Origin: Nemertoderma westbladi
Lineage: Eukaryota > Xenacoelomorpha > Nemertodermatida > Nemertodermatidae
NCBI GenBank assembly: GCA_032718475.1
Contig: JAUCBJ010001250.1
Location: forward strand, 1 to 44,150
Reading direction: 5' to 3'
DNA: 44,150 nt
Shown here: one piece after another, positions 9,801 through 20,700 of the stretch
How positions within the stretch are numbered: the first letter of the stretch is position 1
Layout: each line of letters begins with the position of its first letter
Notes under the pieces: generated by a model
What the model was told of the DNA's origin: nothing
Databases searched by the model: none
What the model saw: only the letters and a program-made list of their open reading frames with translations
Position numbers and translations under genes: made by a program

Positions 9801-12335
9801 GTCTGTGCCAGTGCTCGGTAGTATGTGTCAGTGCTCGGTAGTCGGTGTCAGTGCGCGGTAGTCTGTGTTAGTGCTCGGTAGTCTGTGTCAGTGCTCGGTA
9901 GTCTGTGTCAGTGCTCGGTAGTCGGTGTCAGTGCGCGGTAGTCTGTGTTAGTGCTCGGTAGTCTGTGTCAGTGCTCGGTAGTCTGTTTCAGTGCGCGGTA
10001 GTCTGTGTTAGTGCTCGGTAGTCTGTGTCAGTGCTCGGTAGTCTGTGTCAGTGCTCGGTAGTCTGTGTCAGTGCTCGGTAGTCTGTGTCTGTGCTCGGTA
10101 GTCTGTGTCAGTGCTCGGTAGTCTGTGTCAGTGCTCGGTAGTCTGTGTCAGTGCGCGGTAGTCTGTGTTAGTGCTCGGTAGTCTGTGTCAGTGCTCGGTA
10201 GTCTGTGTCAGTGCGCGGTAGTCTGTGTTAGTGCTCGGTAGTCTGTGTCAGTGCTCGGTAGTCTGTGTCAGTGCTCGGTAGTCTGTGTCAGTGCTCGGTA
10301 GTCTGTGTCAGTGCTCGGTAGTCTGTGTCAGTGCTCGGTAGTCGGTGTCAGTGCGCGGTAGTCTGTGTTAGTGCTCGGTAGTCTGTGTCAGTGCTCGGTA
10401 ATCTGTGTCAGTGCGCGGTAGTCTGTGTCAGTGCTCGGTAGTCTGTGTCAGTGCTCGGTAGTCTGTGTCAGTGCTCGGTAGTCTGTGTCAGTGCTCGGTA
10501 GTCTGTGTCAGTGCGCGGTAGTCTGTGTTAGTGCTCGGTGGTCTGTGTCAGTGCTCGGTAGTCTGTCAGTGTTCGGTACTCTGTGCCAGTGCTCGGTAGT
10601 CTGTGTCAGTGCTCGGTAGTCTGTGTCAGTGCTCGGTAGTCTGTGTCAGTGCTCGGTAGTCGGTGTCAGTGCGCGGTAGTCTGTGTTAGTGCTCGGTAGT
10701 CTGTGTCAGTGCTCGGTAGTCTGTGTCAGTGCTCGGTAGTCTGTGTCAGTGCTCGGTAGTCTGTGTCAGTGCTCGGTAGTCTGTGACAGTGCTCGGTAGT
10801 CTGTGTTAGTGCTCGGTAGTCTGTGTCAGTGCTCGGTAGTCTGTGTTAGTGCTCGGTAGTCTGTGTCAATGCTCGGTAGTCTGTGTTAGTGCTCGGTAGT
10901 CTGTGTCAGTGCTCGGTAGTCTGTGCCAGTGCTCGGTAGTCTGTGCCAGTGCTCGGTAGTCTGTGTCAGTGCTCGGTAGTCTGTGTCAGTGCTCGGTAGT
11001 CTGTGTCAGTGCTCGGTAGTCTGTGTCAGTGCTCGGTAGTCTGTGTCAGTGCGCGGTAGTCTGTGTTAGTGCTCGGTGGTCTGTGTCAGTGCTCGGTAGT
11101 CTGTCAGTGTTCGGTACTCTGTGCCAGTGCTCGGTAGTCTGTGTCAGTGCTCGGTAGTCTGTGTCAGTGCTCGGTAGTCGGTGTCAGTGCTCGATAGTCT
11201 GTGTCAGTGCTCGGTAGTCTGTGTTCGTGCTCGGTAGTCTGTGTCAGTGCTCGGTAGTCTGTGTCAGTGCTCGGTAGTCTGTGTTAGTGCTCGGTAGTCT
11301 GTGTCAATGCTCGGTAGTCTGTGTTAGTGCTCGGTAGTCTGTGTCAGTGCTCGGTAGTCTGTGCCAGTGCTCGGTAGTCTGTGTCAGTGCTCGGTAGTCT
11401 GTGTCAGTGCTCGGTAGTCTGTGTCAGTGCTCGGTAGTCTGTGTCAGTGCTCGGTAGTCTGTGTCAGTGCTCGGTAGTCTGTGTCAGTGCTCGGTAGTCT
11501 GTGTCAGTGCTTGGTAGTCTGTGTCAGTGCGCGGTAGTCTGTGTTAGTGCTCGGTGGTCTGTGTCAGTGCTCGGTAGTCTGTCAGTGTTCGGTACTCTGT
11601 GCCAGTGCTCGGTAGTCTGTGTCAGTGCTCGGTAGTCTGTGTCAGTGCTCGGTAGTCGGTGTCAGTGCGCGGTAGTCTGTGTTAGTGCTCGGTAGTCTGT
11701 GTCAGTGCTCGGTAGTCTGTGTTCGTGCTCGGTAGTCTGTGTCAGTGCTCGGTAGTCTGTGTCAGTGCTCGGTAGTATGTGTCAGTGCTCGGTAGTCGGT
11801 GTCAGTGCGCGGTAGTCTGTGTTAGTGCTCGGTAGTCTGTGTCAGTGCTCGGTAGTCTGTGTCAGTGCTCGGTAGTCTGTGTTAGTGCTCGGTAGTCTGT
11901 GTCAGTGTTCGGTAGTCTGTGTCAGTGCTCGGTAGTCTGTGTCATGCTCGGTAGTCTGTGTCAGTGCTCGGTAGTCTGTGTCAGTGCGCGGTAGTCTGTG
12001 TCAGTGCTCGGTAGTCTGTGTCAGTGCTCGGTAGTCTGTGTCAGTGCTCGGTAGTCTGTGTCAGTGCTCGGTAGTCTGTATCAGTGCTCGGTAGTCTGTG
12101 TCAGTGCCCAGTAGTCGGTGTCAGTGCGCGGTAATCTGTGTCAGTGCTCGGTAGTCTGTGTTAGTGCTCGGTAGCCTGTGTCAGTGCTCGGTAGTCTGTG
12201 TCAGTGCTCGGTAGTCGGTGTCAGTGCGCGGTAGTCTGTGTCAGTGCTCGGTAGTCTGTGTCAGTCCTCGGTAGTCTGTGTCAGTGCTCGGTAGTCTGTG
12301 TCAGTGCTCGGTAGTCTGTGTCAGTGCTCGGTAGT
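6868..12335. repeat. 20-bp satellite array, ~5.5 kb (~270 units)
   Basis: A head-to-tail array of a 20-bp unit, consensus TCAGTGCTCGGTAGTCTGTG, all in one orientation. Common unit variants are TGCGCGG, GTGCC, GTGTT and GTCGGTG. The phase is nearly perfect. Rare slips include +2 near 7212, +1 near 7945 and -1 near 11944. Four 18-bp units (GTCTGTCAGTGTTCGGTACT) start at 9503, 10561, 11099 and 11577, each in the same variant context, so blocks of the array were duplicated. Every consensus unit holds a CpG. Reading frames within it are translation artefacts of a 20-nt period. Confidence 0.97.
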
Positions 12336-14211
12336 GTCCCGGCAATGCATGTACAAGAGAATATCAGGTAGGAGGTATTCGCCTCATATATCAGTTTCAC
12401 TTTCTATCCTGCACTGGATATTCATTATAACTCAAAGCCGACCATTAGTTACAGATATTCTACCCTCACCTTGCATTATGATATCGGTATGTGAAAATAA
12501 GATAAGTGCAACAATAGTATTTATTATTTATTTATTATTAATGATCAAAATATAATGAATAAGAAAGATAGCAACTATATATAAATTGTTATGGTTGATC
12601 AAAATAATATGGTATTATAAGAACTGTTGTGATATCGATCCACAGAGTGCAACATCAACTATATACCATTATGGATTCCCATTAAGAATATGGCAAGTCA
12701 ATTAATTATATTTTGTTCAATATTGTTCCCGTTTCCAATTGATTGGCATTATACTTCCTAAATATATGCGATAATTCATATAAAACAAGATTTATTTTTT
12801 CAACAGGTTTCCAGGCACCCTTTGCCTAATCGTAACTAGTTATACTTAGAATATTAAAATTGTCACATGAGAGACTATTATAACTATATATCGACGTGTA
12901 TATAATTAAAGTATATACGATAAACTCTGGAAACGCTAACGTTTATTATATATGAATACCGTCGTTTTTCTCAAACCTAATTGTTTTGCACCGGTGCGGT
13001 ATACCATATATAAATAGACCAAAGCACCTGTCAATTAATGCAATGCCAATACCAATAATAGTTAACAATAAATATTGCAAATTGATGTTGAGTTAATATT
13101 TATAGAGTAATAGTAATATTTATTTATACAGTTGTGTAGAGCGCGTCCAGTTGTTTCTTAAACTTAAGAGCCGATGCGTTGTTGATGAATATATAAATAT
13201 ATATAAATATGTTGCAATCTACAACTCACTGAGTGCTTTATGTGTGTGAGTAAGATTGGTGTAGGGATAGGCTGGGTGTATCTAAGATAATATTAGGTGG
13301 GAAATAACCATAGGTGATATAATAAGGAATAATTAAAAGTAGAAAAATTATAACTTTAACTGTTCGCCAAAAAGCAAGGATTTAGCACAAATATAATAAC
13401 GGTAGGCAATGGCAATGATAGGGAGGGATATTTCATTATCGTTCAGCATTTACTAGACAAAATGAAACTGACACTAACATTGTGTGTACATTGTAAATAT
13501 ACATACCGGTACCGGTAACATAATGTAATTAGATTTAGCACAACATTCAACAATTAACAATTAACAACCATAGACCATTTCATCCCTCATCATAGCACAA
13601 TATAATAATAAGCGTTAATATTGAATGCAGGAAGGCAATGATGAATTGGTACCATTAGGTTAAACACTATCAATAACTGTATATATATACCCAAAACTAA
13701 AAGAAGCATAAGTTAGGCGCGGACTTTATATAACATTTTTATGACAGCACACAGTACTGTAGTAAAATATGCATATTAATTTAAATATGTATTACAGTAT
13801 TATATACTATGTGGTGGTCAATATATTGTTTTAAATAGTAAAATTGTCTCCGGAATTACAAATTGATTTTGTTAACATTATTCAGTTATTAAGCCTAAAA
13901 AATGTATATACTATAGAATGAAATGAAAAACTTAATGTACTTTGCAAAAGGCAGAAAGGGTACTATTTTCCATCTGACCATACTGCCATACAGCCATAGC
14001 ATACTGAGTTTTCATGGTATATATTTTCTGTTTATTAAACTCCTTATTTTAACAAGTAGATTATTGTATAAAGTAACTTTCAGATGTAAATATTATTATT
14101 ACTGTATTACAACCTATCAGCTTATCCCTGAGAGTTCAGGAGTTACTATCAAACAAGAAGCAACACAATAAACTTAATGTTTTCTAAGCTAATTCATAAC
14201 CGGGGCTTCAG
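12336..14211. other. AT-rich intergenic region
   Basis: No convincing gene. Open frames at about 12298-12555 and 13923-14171 have no domain and low-complexity composition. TA-rich short repeats occur near 13187-13210. A TTTATT at 14031 is AATAAA on the minus strand, 175 bp past the SOD stop at 14212, and could be its polyadenylation signal. Confidence 0.5.
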
Positions 14212-14679
14212 TCACTCGCATTTACCAATTCCGATAACACCACAGGCGACTCTAGCACCGGCGTTCCCCGTCTTGAGGCTCTCGGCATCTCCCCCTTTAC
14301 CCAGATCATCAACCTTCGCGTGTACCACCAAAGTACGGCCTATCACAGAGGTTTCGCCAATAACCTTAACAAGATTATCAGCTATATCGATCTTGGCAAC
14401 ACCATCAGCGCCAGCTACAACGTTGCCGAGATCTCCAACATGTCTGGTTGTATCGTTAGGACCCCCGTGGGTCTGTCCGAAGGGATTATAATGGCCGCCG
14501 GCACTAACACACCCCTGAGTGTTGTCTCCGAACTCGTGTACATGGAACCCGTGTTCGCCCGGGGTTAATCCCTTGATTTCCCCGGTTATGTGGACGGGTT
14601 GTTTGGGTTTCTCTTCCAGGTAAAGTGTTCCGGAAACACCTTCGTCGCCACGGAGAACGCAAACTGCCTTAACACTCAT
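14212..14679 (-). CDS. SOD1: Cu/Zn superoxide dismutase, canonical
   Basis: A complete 155-residue cytosolic-type Cu/Zn superoxide dismutase. Copper ligands are H46, H48, H63 and H120; zinc ligands are H63, H71, H80 and D83. The disulfide cysteines C57 (TQGCVS) and C146 (VACGV), the active-site R143 and the second-sphere D124 are all present, and the electrostatic loop keeps its usual acidic and lysine residues ([15 protein letters not shown]). Numbering matches the family standard without gaps. There is no signal peptide. The coding region is a single exon. Just upstream of the ATG the minus strand reads ATATTACAG then A-ATG, which would serve as a splice acceptor for a 5' UTR intron (inference). 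AATAAA at 14036-14031 may be the poly(A) signal. It lies on the same strand as the disulfide-less paralog, with the satellite between them, suggesting an old local duplication. Confidence 0.95.
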   Translation of the reverse strand: MSVKAVCVLRGDEGVSGTLYLEEKPKQPVHITGEIKGLTPGEHGFHVHEFGDNTQGCVSAGGHYNPFGQTHGGPNDTTRHVGDLGNVVAGADGVAKIDIADNLVKVIGETSVIGRTLVVHAKVDDLGKGGDAESLKTGNAGARVACGVIGIGKCE

Positions 14680-14814
14680 TCTGTAATATTTATTGGGTAA
14701 ATTTCTGAATTTATTAAGGAATGAAATGGAATGCTAAACAAAATACTGAAATATATATTAGTCAGTCAGTAGGCCTATGTGCTATGCAATCTGGCTGGGC
14801 TATGTGGGTGACAG

Positions 14815-15486
14815 ACCGAACGTAATCAGGATCGAATGTAACATAGTTTTTACGAATCGAACGTAACGTAACCTCAATTATGTTACATTGGATCCTATAG
14901 CTATAACTATGTTACATTCGATCTACAAATTACTATGCTCGAATGTAACATACATTTATTTCAGTTGTGTTTTGATTTCAGGATTTAACCGATGAAATGC
15001 TTCGTTTATTTCTGTATTTACAGGAAGAAACTGTTTGGTGATGGCTGGATGGTGAGTACAAAACAAAGACCCAATAAGCAACCTGCATAATCTTGTAACA
15101 TGTGTTAACTTTCGTTTATTGTTTTGGTTCCCCCAAACACGCCTCTGTAACCTGCTCCTTTCTGCCTTTAAATAAAAGTAACCTGCATAATCTTGTAACA
15201 TGTGTTAACTTTCGTTTATTGTTTTGGTTCCCCCACCATGCCTCTGTAACCTGCTCCTTTCAGCCTTTAAATAAAAGTAAACTGCATAATCTTGTAACAT
15301 GTGTTAACTTTCGTTTATTGTTTTGGTTCCCCCAACACGTATCTGTAACCTGTTACTTTAAATGGCATGTTACATTCGGGCTTAGTAATTTGTAGATCGA
15401 ATGTAACATATAGTTATAGGATCCAATGTAACATAATTGCGGTTACGTTCGATACGTAATAACTTATGTTACTTACGTTTGGAAGT
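14815..15486. mobile_element. Non-autonomous TIR element (~0.67 kb) with internal triplication
   Basis: The left arm (about 14815-14953) and right arm (about 15367-15486) are imperfect inverted repeats of ~120 bp. Shared blocks include ATTATGTTACATTGGATCC and ATGTTACATTCGATCTACAA on opposite strands. Each arm has several ATGTTACATT motifs. The interior holds a 100-bp tandem repeat and no transposase, so this is a MITE-like or foldback element. I could not find an unambiguous target-site duplication. Confidence 0.75.
15082..15360. repeat. ~100-bp tandem triplication inside the TIR element
   Basis: Copies start at 15082, 15182 and about 15281; the last is incomplete. Each contains TTTATTGTTTTGGTTCCCCC followed by CTGTAACCTGCTCCTTT. 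A diverged single copy of the same module lies inside the separate MITE at 28.5 kb. Confidence 0.9.
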
Positions 15487-15759
15487 CCAGTCTACGTCCA
15501 GTCGCCACTACAGCACTATTCAGATTTCATGATATTATACGATTAGTCGTAATGTATCACTTTTCAGTCTTATGACTGTATGACCCGAACGTATTTATAA
15601 ATAATGTAGAGTAAGTAGGGTAAAGTAGGGTAAGTAGGGTAGAGTAAGGTAAAGCTAAAGCGTAAATATGATGTTTTCGTTTTTTTTTCTGTGTATAATA
15701 TTAAATTATCGTTATCATAGGAATGCTTATACTATAGTTATACTACTACTACTACAGTA
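15487..15759. other. Short spacer with GTAGGGTAA-type simple repeat
   Basis: 15608-15656 is low-complexity sequence of GTAGGGTAA / GTAAAG variants. 15740-15756 holds a (TAC)n run that is the 3' microsatellite tail (TAG on the minus strand) of the LINE that follows. No gene seen. Confidence 0.6.
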
Positions 15760-16879
15760 CTAGGTCGAGCGAACTCGGGCAGTGGAGATGAGATCCTTCC
15801 AGGCTTCCCGATTCTCCATAGTTGTCGCAATTTCGTTTCTCCCAAGTTCAGTATCCCTTTCAAGTAGATCTATATATGTTTATGGCTGGTCGTCCACGAC
15901 TACGCTTTCCATGAGTTATGGTTGCAAGAGAAGTAGATCTGGTATGACCTCGTCTTTACTTCACCATGTCACCAGCAGTGCCCACTGAATCTTAATCTGC
16001 GTTCACAGAGGGTGATTGATACAGGTGGTATTGTACCATAAAGCTCAGCGTTTGTCATTTGTTGTCTCCAGCTGATGTTTAGGGCTGCCCTTAGTAGTCT
16101 TGTGTAGCAACCATCAATTCGTTGTTGAAGTGATTTCGTCAGTGTCCAGGTCTCACCCCCGTATAAAAATACACTTTCCACTGTGGCTCGAAAGAACTTA
16201 GTCTTCAGGTGCCTGGAGGGATCTGATTTCCAGATGGTATCCATTTTTGATAGAGCTGCCCAAGCCTTTGCTTTCCTAACTTCTATGTCCTTTTTGCTGC
16301 TCTCTGTCCATGATCCAAGGTACTGGAAGTCGTCGACCTTCCTTAGTTGATTATTATCAATGGTTGTCAAGTTTCCATCAACATTAAAGGTCATGAATTC
16401 GGTCTTGGTGGCATTTATATGTTTGCATTTGTATATATGTATGGATTTACAGTTTGCGAGGTAAGTCTTGATTGTTGCTGTATGTGAGCAGTTGTAATTG
16501 CTTCAATTTTATCCTGTATGTACTTTTCCTGGCTGATGTTGTAGGCCAATTTAAGATCGTCCTTAGCTTTCTCAACCTTGTTAATACTTTCAGTTGTTGG
16601 TTGTTCGGTTTTAACTTTGTAGGCTATCTTAAGATCTTCTCTCTTACAAGTAACCTCAGAGTTTTGCCATGGCACATACTGTTTTCGTTTGGGTTTCTGG
16701 GGGATATGCCTTTTAGCTGATTCCTTGTGGGCTGTTATTATATTCTGGTATATTGAATCGGTGGATTGGTCTTCATCCCTTGACTGAAGTGCTTCAAAGC
16801 GGTTTTGAACTTCTACCGTGTAAGCATCCTTTACAGCATTGTCAGTTCTGAGTTTCTCCCAGTCATAGTTCATTTGCAT
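15760..16879 (-). pseudogene. LINE copy B: linker fused to RT C-terminus, RT core deleted
   Basis: A decayed non-LTR retrotransposon reading from 16879 down to a stop at 15762-15760. First comes the linker normally found between the APE endonuclease and the RT (NYDWEKLR..., ...KYIQDKIEAIT, AHIQQQSR). Near 16440 it jumps, with a frame change, to the region after the RT palm (KTEFMTFNVDG), then continues with VDDFQYLGSW, RKAKAWAALSKMDTIWKS, FLYGGETWTLTKSL, TRLLRAALNISWR and RRLRFSGHCW. The last ~65 codons have in-frame stops but can be followed to the end. The RT catalytic core is absent. A (TAG)n tail follows. It abuts LINE copy A tail to head. Confidence 0.8.
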
Positions 16880-17519
16880 ATTCATATGCTTATTCACTCC
16901 ATAAGGCTGCCAAAGTACAAGATTATGCACTGGCTGGTCCTCACGGCGAAAGCAATGTCCTGCAAAGCGGAGGCGATTTTGTTCTAGTGTCAAGCTTGGG
17001 TTAACCAATGAGACACCTCCAATGTTCTATAGTGTCTGGTTGGAAATGTGTGCATTGTACTTGACACAATGAACCCGGCGTAGCATTCTTGTGAATGTGC
17101 CATCCAGAGATTTGGTGCCTCGGCAGTTAGAGCCCAGCATGGACTCCCATAGAGGAGTACTGGAACTACTGCTGCTCTAAATAATCGGACCTTAAGTTTC
17201 CAGTTAATTCTCGGTGACTTCCAAATCCTGGAAAGCCTATTCAAGGCTGCCCATGCCTTTCCCTTACATATTCGAAGGTCTTCACCTGACTTCCGGATCC
17301 ATGATCCCAGGTAACAGAAGTCATCCACATGCTCAAGCATACCATCTTTTGAGCTTATGCTCATCCGATCAGAGACTTGCTGAGGACTTTCAAAGTTAAC
17401 TGTCAATATTTTGGTCTTTCTGGAGTTAATAAAAAGACCAACACTAGAAGCAGCATGTTCTAATGAGCTGAGGAGCCGTTGGGCTCCCTCTAGTGATTCT
17501 GAGAGTACTCCTAAGTCAT
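16880..17519 (-). pseudogene. LINE copy A, RT C-terminal part (3' half of a split element)
   Basis: This continues LINE copy A beyond the Gypsy insertion. Reading from 17519 it starts right after the FADD box (LGVLSESLEGAQRLLSS), then KTKILTVNFES, DDFCYLGSWIRKSGEDL, CKGKAWAALNRLSRIWKS and PVLLYGSPCWALT. Near 17000 the frame changes to the C-terminal NRLRFAGHCFRREDQPVH and LVLWQPYG. It breaks off after GVNKH, where linker sequence of LINE copy B takes over. It is a pseudogene with at least one frameshift and a 3' truncation. Confidence 0.85.
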
Positions 17520-17692
17520 TGGTGGGTTCTACCCTTATTATGTTTATGTAACATTTAAATGCAGGTGGCGGGAAATTCAAAATGTATTCTAGCTTAGGAT
17601 AAGTACGACTAATATACTACTGAATTACCGATATACAGGATAAACTTAATTTACCTTTTGCATGATCTAACTATATTATTAAGATCACAGCA
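17520..17692 (+). repeat. 5' LTR (173 bp)
   Basis: TGGTGGGTTC...GATCACAGCA. It is identical to the 3' LTR over all 173 bp by direct comparison and is flanked on the left by GTCAT. Confidence 0.97.
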
Positions 17693-17710
17693 TGGCGCTG
17701 CGAGTAAAGT
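17693..17710 (+). other. Primer-binding site
   Basis: TGGCGCTGCGAGTAAAGT starts immediately after the LTR's terminal CA. The leading TGG matches the complement of a tRNA CCA end. I could not identify which tRNA it matches. Confidence 0.7.
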
Positions 17711-17764
17711 AAATTACTTGTTTTTGAATTATTTTATTTTCTAATTCAATTACGAATACAATAA

Positions 17765-20700
17765 ATGGCTGAAGCTATTAGCCCAGAGGATTACTTGGAC
17801 CTCACTGCGGACGAAATAGATGAACTCGACCGAGCCGCATTAAAAACCCACTGTACAAATGCCGGTTTACAGTTTAATCCTCGCACATCGACAGCTAATT
17901 TACGCAAACAGCTGTACAGAATCCTCGAGTTCGAGGCCGAGGATCCTCCTCAACAAACCGACCTGGCAAAATTCCTTATGCAGATGGAAGAACGCCGGGA
18001 ACAACGCGAGGAACAACGACGTGCAGAGGACGAACAGTGACGTCGCACTGAACGTGCAGAGATGCTACAATTAATGGGGCATATACACCGCGTTCCTCCC
18101 AATATTCCTGCCGACATTAGGCCGACTCAACCGCATCTACCTCGTCATGATCTCGCCAGATCAGCGGCCTCTCACCCTCCGTCGATTTTAAACCTGAATA
18201 CATCAGTTGGAGCATTTCGCCGTTGGCGTACAACTTGGGACGACTATGCAACTCTCGTACATCTTGTAGAATTCCCGGTTCCGGAGCAACTAGCGGCATT
18301 CCATCGCGCTTTACACCAAGATGTACAGGACGTTCTGTCGCACATCGACGTCCAACCCGCCGAACCGGGAAATGCGATATCAATCAATGACAGACTCGAT
18401 GCAATCGCAACTTATTTCCAAGAAAAACGTGACTTAGGACGTGAACGCGAAGCTTTCGAACGCCGAATCCAAACGCCCGGAGAAACTTTCGACCAATTTC
18501 TCTTAGCCTTAAGGAACCTAGGGCAGGATGCCGAACTTTGCAACCATTGCTTCGACCAACGTCTGGCAGATAGAATACGTGTTGGGCTACGAGACGAGGA
18601 GATACGCCGACGCCTCATGGCGATTCGTCCATACCCACACCTTGATGACGTCATCGCATTCTGCCGCCGGGAGGAGGCCGGCCGTAAATTCGCCAACCCA
18701 GGAGCTACAGTAAACCGTATAAAAGGTAATACTTACAAAACACAGAAAGAGCGTCGGAGGAACTCGCCAGACAGGTCACGGCCTCGATATCGTAGTAAGT
18801 CCCGTGACCGGATTCCACAACATTTAAGGAAGAAATGTCTACGGTGTGGTAATGACCTACATAAGGACATGTCCACTTGCCCTGCAAACGAATCAACCTG
18901 TTCCCTATGCAAAAAGACCGGACATTGGGCCAAAGTTTGTAGTTCGAAATGGGATAAAACGTATTTGAAAACCCCATCTTCCAATGTTGGTTACATCGAA
19001 TCCTCAGTAAATCATGTTTATAACTCTGATGAAAAGCCTACACCAGAAGTTATAGTCTCCCTCGACCCTTTTAATTTCTCAGTAGGAATCCAGGTAGATA
19101 ATATCAGGGCTCTACCAGACACTGGCTCTCCAACAAACATAATGTCTGATTCTGTATTTAACAAACTTGGATTCCAACTGTCTGACTTGGAACCCAGCAA
19201 TCTTCCACTTAACAGTTTCGGACATCATTCGCTTAAGGTTCTTGGACAATTTCCCTGCTCTATTACACTTGGAAATTATACCTCTGTGACAACTATTCAC
19301 GTGATTGGAAAGTCTGATGGATTTCTTCTTGGTTGGATAACTTGTCGAGATCTCAAAATCATTCCAACTGACTTCCCCACACAAATCTGCAATATACAAT
19401 CAGAACACTCCATACAATATTGTGATCAGCTTCGCACAATTCCAGAAAATCCCTCTGAGTCAGACATTGATTCAATACGTAACCAAATCTTAGAACTATT
19501 CCCAGATGTTTTCTCCACAGTGGAACATCTCAAGCCTATGCAAGGCAAACCAATGAAGATTCATCTTCAACCAAACAACATTCCTTTCTCTTTAACCACT
19601 TCTCGTCAAGTTCCATTTGCTCTTAGAGAGAAGGCCAAGCTCGAAATTGAATCCATGGTGGAGAAAGGTATAATTGAACGTGTTGGCGACGTCCCTACCG
19701 AGTGGTGCCATCCGATGGTTGTCACCAAAAAAATCACACTCACCTGAGGAAGTGCGGATATGTGTAGATCTTACTAAACTCAATTCTTTCTGCGCTCGTC
19801 CATATCATCCTCTACGGACTCCAAAGGACGCTGTTGATTCTATCCATCGAGATGATCGTTACTTTTCAACACTCGATGCACTTAAGGGCTATTGGCAGAT
19901 TCCCCTCGACACTGCCAGTCAGTTTCTCACAACTTTTATCTGTCCCCAAGGACGTTTTAAATTCCTGCGGGCTCCTATGGGGTTGATATCAACAGGGGAT
20001 GAATATAGTCGTCGTGGAGATCTTGCTAAACAGGGGATTGACAACCTCGAGAAAGTTGTGGACGACATGTTGGTCCACACTGGTTCTTTTCCCAACCATG
20101 TAGAACGAATTATTGAGGTTCTACAGCGGTGCCGCACTCATCAAATCACATTGAATCCAAAGAAATTCATATTTGCCAAAGACACTGTTGACTATGTTGG
20201 ATACAGAGTCGGTATTAATGGAATAGAGGCAGATCCAACTAAAATTTCTGCTATATCAAATTTTCCAATTCCAATAAACATATCAGAACTCCGATCATTT
20301 TTTGGAATTGTGAACCAGCTTGGTTCATTTTCGAGTAAGGTAAGTGCTGCTGCAGCACCACTACGCCCACTACTTAAGAAAGCTAACATCTTCCAGTGGA
20401 CGCCCAACCACACCAAGGCCTTCAATGATGTTAAACTGGCTCTAGTTTCCCCGCCGATTCTTACCCCATTCGATCCAAATCTTCCAGTAGAACTTCATAC
20501 TGACGCCTCTAGGTTGAAAGGACTCGGTTTTGTTTTACTACAACCGACATCCTCAGAGCACCTTAATCTCATCCAGTGTGGATCACGATTCCTCACAGAC
20601 ACTGAGTCACGATACGCAGTCATCGAACTCGAAACACTTGCCATTGCTTGGGCCGTTAAGAAATGTCATATATATCTACTCAGCATTCCACATTTCATTA

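Noticed and set aside
6868-12335. CRISPR-like array
   Set aside because: Units are contiguous with no spacers, and the setting is clearly eukaryotic.
15608-15656. Interstitial telomere repeat
   Set aside because: The GTAGGGTAA-type words are irregular and do not form a TTAGGG array.
19727-19733. Programmed frameshift in the Gypsy pol
   Set aside because: It lies within the RT domain, not at a gag-pol boundary; a homopolymer indel or sequencing error is simpler.
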